Below are positions 7,317 to 15,775 of a DNA stretch of 64,000 bases, one piece after another; position 1 is the stretch's first letter; every line of letters starts with the position of its first letter. The notes below the pieces were generated by a model. It searched no databases and was not told the origin of the DNA. It saw only the letters and a list, made by a program, of their open reading frames with translations. The position numbers were made by a program, and so were the translations under genes. The stretch is from Geodermatophilus aquaeductus (GTDB lineage Bacteria > Actinomycetota > Actinomycetes > Mycobacteriales > Geodermatophilaceae): contig NZ_FXTJ01000017.1 in the NCBI RefSeq assembly GCF_900182545.1, positions 1 to 64,000 on the forward strand. The letters run 5' to 3'.

Positions 7317-10229
7317 CTATGAGGCCGGTGCGGTGGTCACGCGGATGAGTTCCCGGGCGAACTCCCTCGCCTCGTCGATCGACAGGCGCGCGCCCTCGGC
7401 CAGCGCCGTATCCATCGTGGCCCGCCCCAAGCGGTTCTGCACCTGCGCCATGGCCTCGTCGAGGCGCCGCTGTTCCCGGACCAGAGCCGGCTGCTGGTCG
7501 CGGTGGGCGAGCACGGCGCCAGCCAGGAGCGCGGCGTCCCGGTCGTGGCCGGTGCCCGTCAGGTGGACGGCGAGGCTGAGCAGCACCCACCAGGCCGTGG
7601 CCTCGTTGCCGAGGTCCTGCCACTGGTCGAGCAGCCGGCCGAGCTCGGCCATCGCTACGGCGGGGAGCTGGTCCTCCCCGAGCACGATGGACCCGGCGCT
7701 GCGGGCGAGCATGAGGAGGAGGCGGTTGTCGGCACCGGCCGCGAGCTCCGCGGAGGCCTCGTACGAGGCCAGCGCGCCACCCGGGTCGGCTCGCAGGACC
7801 GCCTCGCCCCGGACGTAGTGCCACCAGGCCAGTGCGGTGAGATTGCCGCTGCGCCGCACGGCGTCCTCGAGTTCGGCCACGCGCGCGGCGGCTTCGTCCT
7901 CACCTCCGTCGTAGCTGAGCACCTGGCAGACGGACAGCTCGATCGTCAGGGCGGAAATGTCCTCCCCCGCCCGCCGGTAGAGGTCCGCGGCCTGCCGGTA
8001 GCGGGCGGCCGCCTCCTCGGTGCGGCCGGCGAACATGGCCAGGGTGGCGTGCTGGTCCAGCGCCCGCGCGGCAGCCGGGGCGTCCGGTCCCCCGGCCGCC
8101 GCGATGCCCCGCTCGGTCAGCTCCTCCGCCTCCCTGAGCCGGCCGGCTGCCCACGCGCCGGCCGCGGCCGTCGCGAGCGCGTCGGGCAGCCGGGGGTGGA
8201 CGACGTCCCAACCGGCGACCGTGAGCCCCCACGCCAGGAGGTCCGGCCGTTGCCGGAAGTAGGCGTAGTCGTGCACGTCGCCGGCGAGGGCAACCGCGAG
8301 CGGACGGTCGTGTCCAGCGGCCCAGCCCCACGCGGCGTGCAGGTCGGGGACGAGGTCGCCCAGGGCGGCCGCCGCCTCCGGCTCCCGCGGCGTCCAGAGG
8401 TCGGCGGAGAGCGCCGCCAGCCGGCGCGCGGTGTCCGCCGCGTGGCGCGCACGGACGACCTGCCGCTCGTCGCCGTCGAGCCGCTCGTCGGCGTAGGTCC
8501 GCAGCGTCTGCAGCATCCAGAAGCGGCCCTCCCGTGCCTGGACGAGGGACTGCTCGCACAGCCGCACCAGCAGGGGGGCGATCGACGCTGACGGCAGTCC
8601 TCCGCCGGCACACACCGCCTCGGCCCGTTCCGCGGTGAACGCTGCGGGGAAGACGGCGAGCCGGGCGAACAGGCATGCCTCCTCCGTCGTGAGCAGCCCG
8701 TGGGACCAGTCGACGACGGCGCGGACCGATCGGTGCCGGGCCGCTGCGCTCCGCCGGCCACCCTTGAGCAGGTCGAGCCCCTGCTCGAGCCGCACCGCGA
8801 ACCCGCGGAGACCGACGGTCGGAGCGCGCGCCGCGCCGATCTCGATGGCCAGTGGCAGGCCGTCGAGCCGGCGGCAGGTCGCGACGATGATCTCGATCTC
8901 GTCATCGGACACGGCGGCGGGCTCCATGCCTGGGGCCCGTTCGATGAACAGCTGGACGGCGGGGTTGTCGCGGCCGGAGCCGGCCGGCACCGGGAGCGGG
9001 GCCAACAGGTGCACGTGTTCGAGCGCCGCCTGCAGCCGCTCGCGGCTGGTGACGAGCACGGTGAGCCGCGGTACCGCCGCCAGCAGGGTCTCCACGAGCG
9101 GCGCCAGTTCGGCGAGCACGGTCTCGGCGTTGTCCAGGCACAGGACGCCCGCGAGCGCGCTCATGCCCGCCCCCAGGGCGGCGACCGGGTCGGGGCCCGG
9201 GGCGCGGTCGGTCCCTGTGACGTCGCCGAGCGTGTCGGCCAGCCGGTCCGGCGGACTCGTCGACAGGTCCACCCACCAGACGTCGGTGCCCGCGCCGGCG
9301 AGGAGGTGCGCCGCCTCCAGGACGAGCCGTGTCTTGCCCACCCCGCCGGGCCCTGCCACCGTGACCAGCCGCTGCTCGGCCAGGCAGCCGGTGAGGAGCT
9401 CGAGGTCCGCGGCACGGCCCCGGAGGGGGCCGGCCCGCCAGGGCAGCGTCCTCGCGGGCATCGGCGCCCGCCGCTCGGAGCCCGCTGCCGGTCGCGGCGG
9501 CGGGACGGCGTCGCGCAGGATCTGCTGGTGCAGCGCCTGCAGTGGTGCCGGCGGGTCCAGGCCGAGCTCGTCGGCGAGTACCTCCCGGTGGCGGCGGTAG
9601 ACGTCGAGGGCCTCCGCCGCGCGCCCGTCGGCGGACAGGGCGCGCATGAGCAGCTCCACCGGCCGCGGGCGCAGCGGCGCGGTCTCCGCCAGCTCCCGGG
9701 CGGCCGCGAGCGCGTCGGAGGCGGCGCCGGTGGCGTGCAGCAGTGCCGTCCGCTCTTCCAGCGCGGTGACGCGCAGCTCCTCCAGCCGCTGGGACGGTGC
9801 CCGCGCGAACGTCTCGGCGAATGCCCCGTAGGCCGGTCCCCGCCAGAGGGCCAGCGCGTGCTCCAGCTGCTCCAGGGCGGCGGCCGGGTCGTCGGCCCCG
9901 GTCGCGCGTGCGTCCCGGCAGGCGCGTTCGAAGGCGTCGGCGTCGACGGAGTCGCGGCCGACGGCGAGGCGGTAGCCCGGCGGCCGGGTCTCGACCGCGG
10001 ACCCCAGCGGGCCCAGCGCAGCGCGCAACCGTCGGACGACCTGGTGCAGGGCGTTGGCGGGATCGGCCGGCGGCTCCTCGTCCCACAGCAGGTCGACCAG
10101 CCGGTGCGCCGGGACCGTGGTGTTGGGCTGCAGGAGGAGCGCGACCAGCAGGGCGGGCAGCCTGGTCCCCGGCAGCGTGAGGCGCTCGCCGTCGACGTCG
10201 ACCTCGAGCGGGCCGAGGACTCGGAACAT
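7317..10229 (-). CDS. SARP/AfsR-type regulator with BTAD and NB-ARC-like ATPase domains
   Basis: This 970-residue regulator starts with an OmpR-like winged helix (about 1-92) and a BTAD domain (about 96-240). A linker and an STAND/NB-ARC ATPase follow, with Walker A GPGGVGKT at 293-300 and a VLCLDNAE Walker-B-like segment. The C-terminal half is helical with TPR-like repeats. This is the AfsR/LuxR-like large SARP layout. Such proteins bind direct repeats in promoters and activate secondary-metabolite or stress genes, with the ATPase and TPR part as ligand or partner sensor. GGAGGGG stands before ATG 10229. The gene is divergent from the hydrolase at 10389 across 160 bp, which makes the hydrolase and the methyltransferase beyond it plausible targets. 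Confidence 0.92.
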   Translation of the reverse strand: MFRVLGPLEVDVDGERLTLPGTRLPALLVALLLQPNTTVPAHRLVDLLWDEEPPADPANALHQVVRRLRAALGPLGSAVETRPPGYRLAVGRDSVDADAFERACRDARATGADDPAAALEQLEHALALWRGPAYGAFAETFARAPSQRLEELRVTALEERTALLHATGAASDALAAARELAETAPLRPRPVELLMRALSADGRAAEALDVYRRHREVLADELGLDPPAPLQALHQQILRDAVPPPRPAAGSERRAPMPARTLPWRAGPLRGRAADLELLTGCLAEQRLVTVAGPGGVGKTRLVLEAAHLLAGAGTDVWWVDLSTSPPDRLADTLGDVTGTDRAPGPDPVAALGAGMSALAGVLCLDNAETVLAELAPLVETLLAAVPRLTVLVTSRERLQAALEHVHLLAPLPVPAGSGRDNPAVQLFIERAPGMEPAAVSDDEIEIIVATCRRLDGLPLAIEIGAARAPTVGLRGFAVRLEQGLDLLKGGRRSAAARHRSVRAVVDWSHGLLTTEEACLFARLAVFPAAFTAERAEAVCAGGGLPSASIAPLLVRLCEQSLVQAREGRFWMLQTLRTYADERLDGDERQVVRARHAADTARRLAALSADLWTPREPEAAAALGDLVPDLHAAWGWAAGHDRPLAVALAGDVHDYAYFRQRPDLLAWGLTVAGWDVVHPRLPDALATAAAGAWAAGRLREAEELTERGIAAAGGPDAPAAARALDQHATLAMFAGRTEEAAARYRQAADLYRRAGEDISALTIELSVCQVLSYDGGEDEAAARVAELEDAVRRSGNLTALAWWHYVRGEAVLRADPGGALASYEASAELAAGADNRLLLMLARSAGSIVLGEDQLPAVAMAELGRLLDQWQDLGNEATAWWVLLSLAVHLTGTGHDRDAALLAGAVLAHRDQQPALVREQRRLDEAMAQVQNRLGRATMDTALAEGARLSIDEAREFARELIRVTTAPAS

Positions 10230-10388
10230 GGTGTGCCCCTCCGGGAGACCCCGAGCCTGTCACAGCGGGACCCGTGCGCGGGTGGGTCGTGTCACCGCGC
10301 TGTCAGCGCGGTGACACCGCGGGCGGCCACCGTTCCGGGCGTCGGGCCATCCCGGTCCGGCCCCCCGAACGGAACGGACGTCGAGACC

Positions 10389-11207
10389 ATGTCCTCCTTC
10401 ACCGGCTCCACCGGTCGCATCCACCACTCCAGCTGGCTGCCCCAGGGCGACCCCGTCGCCACGGTCGTGTTCCTGCACGGCTACGGCGAGCACCTCGGCC
10501 TCTACGACACCTTCGCCGGCCGCCTCGTGGCCGACGGGATCGCCGTGCACGCGATGGACGCCGTCGGCCACGGCCGCAGCGACGGCGAGCGCGGGGTCAT
10601 CCCGTCGTGGGACGTCTGGGTGGACGACGCCCGGCAGCTGGCGGCCCTGGCGCAGGACGCCCACCCGGGACGTCCACTCGTCCTCGCCGGCCACTCCGGC
10701 GGAGGGCTGGCCGCCTACCTGCTCGCGCTGCGCTCACCCGGGATGGCGACGGCGCTCGTCCTGTCCGGCGCGCCGCTGCGCGCTGTCGGGTGGGTCCCCG
10801 AGCTCCTGGCGGCCGACGACTCGGCCGAGCCGGTCGCCGTCGATCCGGGCGAGATGTTCAGCACCCGTCCCGAGTACGTGCACGCGCTGCTGCACGATCC
10901 CCTGACCTACCACGGCGGGTTCCGGCGAGAGATGCTGCAGGCGATCGTGCGGGCGTGGCCCGAGGCGAGGGCCGGGCTGGATGCGGGCCTGCCGGACCTC
11001 CCGGTGCTGTTCGTCCACGGTGAGGCCGACCCGGTCGTCCCCTTCCCCGACGCGCAGGCCAACGCCGCCGCGCTGCCGGGCGCCACCATCGTGAGCTTCC
11101 CCGGGGACCTGCACGACGTCCTCAACGAGTCCGACCGCGACCAGGTGCACGACGCCGTGGCCGCGTTCGTCACCACCGCTGTCGGCCTGACCGCCGCCCG
11201 CCGATGA
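10389..11207 (+). CDS. Alpha/beta hydrolase, monoacylglycerol-lipase-like
   Basis: This 272-residue protein has the classical alpha/beta hydrolase layout. VVFLHGYGEH (about 26-35) gives the oxyanion region, GHSGGG (101-106) carries nucleophile Ser103, LFVHGEADPVVP carries the acid Asp, and GDLHDVLNE carries the catalytic His. The HGYGEH opening and overall length resemble bacterial monoglyceride lipases and lysophospholipases (Hydrolase_4). ATG 10389 has no clear ribosome site. The next gene starts 29 bases after the stop, so the two are probably co-transcribed. Divergence from the SARP regulator suggests common control. Confidence 0.85.
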   Translation: MSSFTGSTGRIHHSSWLPQGDPVATVVFLHGYGEHLGLYDTFAGRLVADGIAVHAMDAVGHGRSDGERGVIPSWDVWVDDARQLAALAQDAHPGRPLVLAGHSGGGLAAYLLALRSPGMATALVLSGAPLRAVGWVPELLAADDSAEPVAVDPGEMFSTRPEYVHALLHDPLTYHGGFRREMLQAIVRAWPEARAGLDAGLPDLPVLFVHGEADPVVPFPDAQANAAALPGATIVSFPGDLHDVLNESDRDQVHDAVAAFVTTAVGLTAARR

Positions 11208-11236
11208 CCGCGCACGGCGTGACAGGAGAGCTCGCC

Positions 11237-12340
11237 ATGACAACTCTGGACGGCACGACGCCGGTCCGTGCCGCGACGGTCGACGACGTCGCCGACCGGG
11301 TCTTCGCCTCGGCCCTGGGCGCCTTCGACACCCTCGCCATCCACCTCGGCGACAGGGTCGGCTGGTACCGGGCGCTCGCCGGGGCGGGAGCCCTGACCCC
11401 GGGCCAGCTGGCCGCCCGCACCGGCACCGACGAGCGCTACGCCCGCGAGTGGCTGGAGCAGCAGGCGGCCGGCGGGTGGCTGGCCGCCGTGGAGCCCGCC
11501 GAGCCGGACCAACCGCGGCGCTTCGAGCTGCCGGCGGCAGCCGCCGAGGTGTTCACCGACCGGACGAGCCTGGTCTACCTCACTCCTCTGGCCCGGTTCG
11601 TGGCCGCCGCCGCCGGGCAGCTGCCGGCGCTGGCGGCCGCCTACCGCGACGGCGGCGGGGTCAGCTGGGCCCAGTTCGGGGACGATGCGCGGACCGCACA
11701 GGCCGACATGAACCGGCCCTGGTACGAGCGCGAGCTCGCCCCGGCGCTGCACGGGGTGCCGGACCTGGAGGCGTCGCTCGCGCGGCCCGGTGCCCGGATC
11801 GCCGACGTCGGATGCGGCGAGGGCTGGTCGACGATCGCGCTGGCCCGCGCCTATCCCGACGCGACGGTCCACGGCGTGGACGCCGACGTCCCGTCGGTCG
11901 CCGCGGCCCGGGACCACGCCGCGGCCGCCGGCCTCGGCGACCGCGTGACGTTCACGGTGGGCGACGCGGCGACCGAGCTGCCCGACCGGGACGTCGACGC
12001 CCTCTTCGCCTTCGAGTGCCTGCACGACCTACCGCACCCCGTGGCGGTCCTGCAGGCGGCCCGCCGGGCACTCCGCCCGGGCGGCGTGGTGGTCGTCATG
12101 GACGAGGCCGCCCAGGACCGGTTCACCGCCCCGGCGTCGGACGTGGAACGGCTGCTCTACGGCTTCAGCACACTGCTCAGCCTACCGGACGCGCGGTCTC
12201 ACACACCGTCCGCGGCCACGGGCACCGTCATCCGGGCGTCCACGGTGCGCACCCTCGCGGTCGAGGCCGGGTTCACCGCCGTCGACGTCCTCCCCATCGA
12301 GGACTTCGACTTCTGGCGGTTCTACCGCCTGCAACCCTGA
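11237..12340 (+). CDS. Class I SAM-dependent methyltransferase with N-terminal winged helix (Rv2258c-like)
   Basis: The 367-residue protein has an N-terminal winged-helix dimerisation part (about 20-100: LGDRVGWYRAL, LAARTGTDERYAREWL) and a Rossmann methyltransferase domain from about 180. The SAM motif IADVGCGEGWST is followed by VHGVDAD and FECLHDLPHP. This combination is that of the Rv2258c-type and O-methyltransferase-like enzymes, so methylation of a small molecule is the likely reaction; the substrate is unknown. I chose ATG 11237 because CAGGAGAG stands 6 bases upstream. An earlier in-frame ATG at 11204 overlaps the hydrolase stop and has no ribosome site. Confidence 0.85.
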   Translation: MTTLDGTTPVRAATVDDVADRVFASALGAFDTLAIHLGDRVGWYRALAGAGALTPGQLAARTGTDERYAREWLEQQAAGGWLAAVEPAEPDQPRRFELPAAAAEVFTDRTSLVYLTPLARFVAAAAGQLPALAAAYRDGGGVSWAQFGDDARTAQADMNRPWYERELAPALHGVPDLEASLARPGARIADVGCGEGWSTIALARAYPDATVHGVDADVPSVAAARDHAAAAGLGDRVTFTVGDAATELPDRDVDALFAFECLHDLPHPVAVLQAARRALRPGGVVVVMDEAAQDRFTAPASDVERLLYGFSTLLSLPDARSHTPSAATGTVIRASTVRTLAVEAGFTAVDVLPIEDFDFWRFYRLQP

Positions 12341-12632
12341 CCGCTGCCGCCGAGAGCTCGCGGTTGCCCTGAGCCGGCCGTACCCATGGGCGCGAAGTTC
12401 CTGCTCAGGTGCGGTCCAGGTGCTCGTGTCCGCGATCACGCGGCGCTGCGCCCTCCGCGGTGAAGTCGCCGTCGTCGGCGAGGACGGGGCGGCCGGCACT
12501 GTGCTCGGCCCGCTGGGGCGTCGCTGGTACTGCTCGCAGCTACGCGACCGCGCCACCCCGACGGAGACCTAGCTCTGTGGACAGACGGCGGGTGAGGGTG
12601 GAACAGTTCCAAGTAGACGAAAAGGTGTCCCC
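12341..12632. other. Short unassigned stretch
   Basis: A plus-strand frame running to a stop at 12570-12572 contains about 50 codons ending CSQLRDRATPTET. It has no ATG with a ribosome site and no recognised family, so it may be a gene fragment. Nothing else is visible. Confidence 0.35.
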
Positions 12633-12824
12633 ATGACCGTTAGACAGCTGAGCATCGGGGCCACCGTGCTCGGCGTCGTCGCCGTGATCCTGTTCATCCT
12701 CGGACAGTCAACCCTCGGCGTGGTGTTCATCTTGCTGTCGGGCGGAGCGTGGGCGCTCACGCAGTACGGCAGAGGTCCCAGCGGACTTGGCCGACGTCCC
12801 AGCGGCCGCGACGACGAGCCCTAG
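12633..12824 (+). CDS. Small two-helix membrane protein
   Basis: The 63-residue protein begins MTVRQLSIGATV and has two hydrophobic segments, about 7-25 (ATVLGVVAVILFILG) and 28-43 (LGVVFILLSGGAWALTQ). A short hydrophilic Gly/Arg-rich tail ends DDEP. It looks like one of the small DUF-type inner-membrane proteins common in actinobacteria. AAAAGG about 7 bases before the ATG may serve as ribosome site. No function can be given. Confidence 0.6.
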   Translation: MTVRQLSIGATVLGVVAVILFILGQSTLGVVFILLSGGAWALTQYGRGPSGLGRRPSGRDDEP

Positions 12825-13125
12825 TTCCAGGGTCGCTTCATAGGGGACCCGCTGCGCCTGCTGCTCTCCTGCCCCATCGTCGGTGGGGAACTGCGGGAGA
12901 CCACCCAGCGGGCAGGCGCGCTGGGCGCCGTCGCCTTCGCATGGGCGCTCACCGGCGAGGCGGCCCTCAGCCCAGCCATCACACGTCCTGTCCGGGACGT
13001 CAGTTCCGATCCACGGAGCCGTCGATGCGTCGGACGAAGCCGAGCGCGGGCGGTCGTTGACACCGGATGGACATCGGGGGAAGCGTGTACCGGGCGCGGG
13101 GGACGACACCTCCTGGGACGGCGCG
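12825..13125. other. Intergenic stretch, nothing recognised
   Basis: Open frames exist on both strands, as expected in such GC-rich DNA. None has family features. This is presumably the 5' region of the nitroreductase-like gene. Confidence 0.4.
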
Positions 13126-14484
13126 ATGAGCACCACGCAGCAGCCGACGTCCACCTCGCTCCCCGGCATTCCCACCGCCCGGGCACCCGAGGGAGCAGCG
13201 CGGACGCAGTCGGACCCGCTGGCCGACCTGGCCGCGTTCCCGTTCGTCGAGGCCCTCTTCGGCCGGCGTTCGAGGCGGTTCGCGCTCGGCGACGAGATCC
13301 CCGACGGCCCGCTCGCCTACCGCTCCCGGCACGCGCCGGTACCGCTCACGGAACTCGAGCGGATGCTCGTGCTGAGCGCCATGGGCGGGACGACCGGCTG
13401 GCACTACTCGATCACCCGGAACGCCCGGTACGCGCCGCACGCGGCCAACTACGCCGGCGCGGCGGCGGGCCGCACGTTCCCGTCGGCGGCCGGCTTCCAC
13501 ACCGCGGAACTGTTCTTCACCGACGACTCCGGGGTCTACTTCTTCCCCACCCGCGACGCCGGCGCCCTGGTCGACCCGTCCGTCGAGGACGTCACACCGG
13601 AGCTGATGGTGGAGCGGCATCGCGGACGGGCGCGGCAGCTGTCGGACCGGCGGCTGCACCTGCCCCCGGAGGAGCCCTACCTGGAGGGGCACAACACCTG
13701 GTGCGTGAACGTGCCCGGCTCCCTGCTGGTGATCCCCGTCGCCGACATCGCGCAGCACATGCTGGCGATCCTGTGCTTCCTGGCGCAGAACGGCTACTGC
13801 ATCTACGACGACGTCAACCGGCGGACGATCCCCGGGATCGAACGCTTCCACGGGCTGGTCGACGTCGACGAGCCGCTCCCGCTGACCTTCGTCGAGCAGT
13901 ACGGCCTCACCGAGGCCACGGCAGAGCTCGTGACCAGCTGCTACGCCGGTGCCCTGATGCTGCAGGCGATGGGCCTCGGCGGCTGGATGTTCGACGGCAT
14001 CGACCGGTTCACGGTGCTCGGGGCGTCGGGCAACCCGGACGTCCCCGGACTCGGTTTCCGGTACGACCAGGACGAGCGGTGGTCCACGCCGAACCCGACG
14101 GGGCTGGCGGGCGTCTTCGAGGCGTTCTGCCCGCCGCACCACGCCGACATGGCCGCCGCCGTCGAGGCCTTCGCTGCGAGGAAGTTCGGTCCTGGCGGCC
14201 CGTTCAACGCGGCGACGCCGGGGCCGTGGACAGACAGCCCCGGCGTCCGCGGCAGCGCCCAGGTGCACAGCGACGAGTTCAAGGCCCTGATCAGCCTGCA
14301 GGCGCAGTACGTCCTCGACACCTTCGGCAAGTTCCCGGGCACGGTGCCGACGCTGTTCGTCCTGAACTACGTCCAGGCCCACCACCTGGACCTCGAGTTC
14401 TACGGCCGGTTCTTCACCCCCGGGGCCTACCTGGACTCGCACGCCGAGCACATGGGCCGGTGGCACGCGACGAAAGAGGAGTGA
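13126..14484 (+). CDS. Uncharacterised protein, possibly nitroreductase-like
   Basis: This 452-residue protein has no signal peptide. Its start, FPFVEALFGRRSRRFALGDE, followed by PLTELERMLVLSAM, resembles the RRS.R.F opening of FMN-dependent nitroreductase and SagB-like proteins. The central part has a conserved look (NVPGSLLVIPVADIAQHML, MLQAMGLGGWMFDG), as expected for a flavoprotein or a large globular enzyme. I do not recognise the family with confidence. The downstream hydrolase starts 1 base after its stop codon, so the two are translationally coupled and probably act in one pathway. ATG 13126 is chosen because in-frame sequence before it looks non-coding; the ribosome site is weak. Confidence 0.6.
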   Translation: MSTTQQPTSTSLPGIPTARAPEGAARTQSDPLADLAAFPFVEALFGRRSRRFALGDEIPDGPLAYRSRHAPVPLTELERMLVLSAMGGTTGWHYSITRNARYAPHAANYAGAAAGRTFPSAAGFHTAELFFTDDSGVYFFPTRDAGALVDPSVEDVTPELMVERHRGRARQLSDRRLHLPPEEPYLEGHNTWCVNVPGSLLVIPVADIAQHMLAILCFLAQNGYCIYDDVNRRTIPGIERFHGLVDVDEPLPLTFVEQYGLTEATAELVTSCYAGALMLQAMGLGGWMFDGIDRFTVLGASGNPDVPGLGFRYDQDERWSTPNPTGLAGVFEAFCPPHHADMAAAVEAFAARKFGPGGPFNAATPGPWTDSPGVRGSAQVHSDEFKALISLQAQYVLDTFGKFPGTVPTLFVLNYVQAHHLDLEFYGRFFTPGAYLDSHAEHMGRWHATKEE

Positions 14485-14485
14485 C

Positions 14486-15364
14486 GTGGGGAGGCACCTC
14501 GCAGGGAACGGCCTCGACATCTGGACCGAGCAGGTGGGCGAAGGACCCGATGTCCTGCTGATCGGTGGAGCCGGTGACACCGTGGAGTCGTGGCAGTACC
14601 AGCTCGACGGCCTGGCCGACCGCTATCGCGTGACCGCGTTCGACAATCGCGGTGCGGGACGGACGTCGATGCCGGCCGAGCTGCCCACGGTGGCCGCGAT
14701 GGCCGACGACGCGGCAGCCGTCCTGGAGGGTCTGGGCATCGGGTCCGCACACGTGGCCGGGTTCTCCGGCGGCAGCATCATCAGCCAGGAACTGGCGCTC
14801 CGCCGTCCGGAGCTGGTCCGCAGCCTGGTGCTGCAGGGAACCTGGGCCCGGCCGGACGGGTACCTGCGCACGTGGTTGCGCTTCGTGAGCCGGCTCGGGA
14901 TCACCGCGACCGACGAGCGCGAGTTCCTGGAGAGCTTCTTCCTGGACGTCTACACGCCGCGCGCCCACGGCGACGGCACGGTCGCCGCGTTCATCGACGA
15001 GGTGCTCGCCTTCCCGTACAAGCAGGCCGCGGAGGACCTGGCGCACTACCTCGACGCGTTAGCCGACCACGACACCACCGGCCGGTTGCCCCAGGTGACC
15101 GCACCGGCGCTGGTCCTGGCCGGGAGCCTGGACCTGGTGGGGCGTCCCGACCTGGCGCGGATGGTGGCCGAACTCATCCCGGGCGCCGCGTTCGAGGTGC
15201 AGGAGGGCGAGGCACACCAGCCGTTCCAAGAGGTTCCCGACGTGTGGAACGCCCGCGTCGACGCCTTCTGGCAGGACGTCGAGGCCCGTCCGGCCACGCC
15301 GCCACGCCCCCGGACTGCACACGAGGCAGAGCGGTCCATGAGCGCCGATCGACGGATGTCCTGA
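14486..15364 (+). CDS. Alpha/beta hydrolase coupled to the nitroreductase-like gene
   Basis: The 292-residue protein shows LLIGGAGDTVESW at the oxyanion strand, AFDNRGAGRTS, nucleophile motif GFSGGS (about 92-97), acid VLAGSLDLV and His in EGEAHQPFQE. This is the standard esterase, peroxidase-like or C-C hydrolase fold. The GTG start at 14486 is one base after the TGA of the preceding gene, with its ribosome site inside that gene. The last 25 or so residues (from about RPATPPRP) run into the remains of a minus-strand DUF1059 gene, so the C-terminus is probably an extension created by a rearrangement. Confidence 0.85.
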   Translation: MGRHLAGNGLDIWTEQVGEGPDVLLIGGAGDTVESWQYQLDGLADRYRVTAFDNRGAGRTSMPAELPTVAAMADDAAAVLEGLGIGSAHVAGFSGGSIISQELALRRPELVRSLVLQGTWARPDGYLRTWLRFVSRLGITATDEREFLESFFLDVYTPRAHGDGTVAAFIDEVLAFPYKQAAEDLAHYLDALADHDTTGRLPQVTAPALVLAGSLDLVGRPDLARMVAELIPGAAFEVQEGEAHQPFQEVPDVWNARVDAFWQDVEARPATPPRPRTAHEAERSMSADRRMS

Positions 15365-15463
15365 GACGGCGGCGTCGAGGGACTTCCTCCTCTGACCGAG
15401 GATGGCGAGAGTGCAGTTGATCTCGCTCGGCATGGTGCGGCAGTCGACCATCTTGCGGGCCAT
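15340..15463 (-). pseudogene. DUF1059 gene fragment
   Basis: The minus-strand frame from ATG 15463 begins MARKMVDCRTMPSE, the typical opening of small DUF1059 proteins (about 55-60 residues). After about 20 residues the similarity becomes patchy (LDAAV remains), and the frame runs on into antisense of the hydrolase without the usual HGH...LR ending. It is therefore truncated, and its 3' part was replaced by or merged with the hydrolase gene end. Confidence 0.5.
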
Positions 15464-15574
15464 GTAGGTGCGTTCCGTTCGGGCCGGGGCTCTGCTCGGC
15501 GCCCGGCTGGGGTGGTCACCAGGGCGGAGACCCGAGACGAGGTGGAGCGCGCCGGATGGGCGCCTCCGCGGCCC

Positions 15575-15757
15575 TCAGCGGGCGTGGTTGCTCGCGCCGA
15601 ACCAGTCGACGACGACGGCCGGCTCGTCCCCGACCACCCAGGCGTCGTGCCCCTGGGGCAGTGAGGTGACGTCGCCGGGGCCGGCCTCGAACCGGCCGAC
15701 CGGAGGACCTCGCGCTACGAGGCAGCGTGACGCCAAGCCGTCCCTGCATGACTGCAA
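15575..15757 (-). pseudogene. C-terminal cupin fragment
   Basis: The minus frame encodes about 60 residues, of which the last 38 (FEAGPGDVTSLPQGHDAWVV, then DEPAVVVDWFGASNHAR) match the second half of a small cupin domain: a G-(D)-V-...-P-x-GHDAW motif and the closing strand. The metal-ligand-bearing first half is missing. An ATG occurs only in the unrelated leading part, so this is a truncated gene, next to the DUF1059 fragment. Confidence 0.5.
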
Positions 15758-15775
15758 CAGTCATCCCGGCCGCGC

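Noticed and set aside
8700..10388. Plus-strand frame upstream of and joined to the lipase
   Set aside because: It is antisense to the SARP regulator; the lipase similarity begins at ATG 10389.
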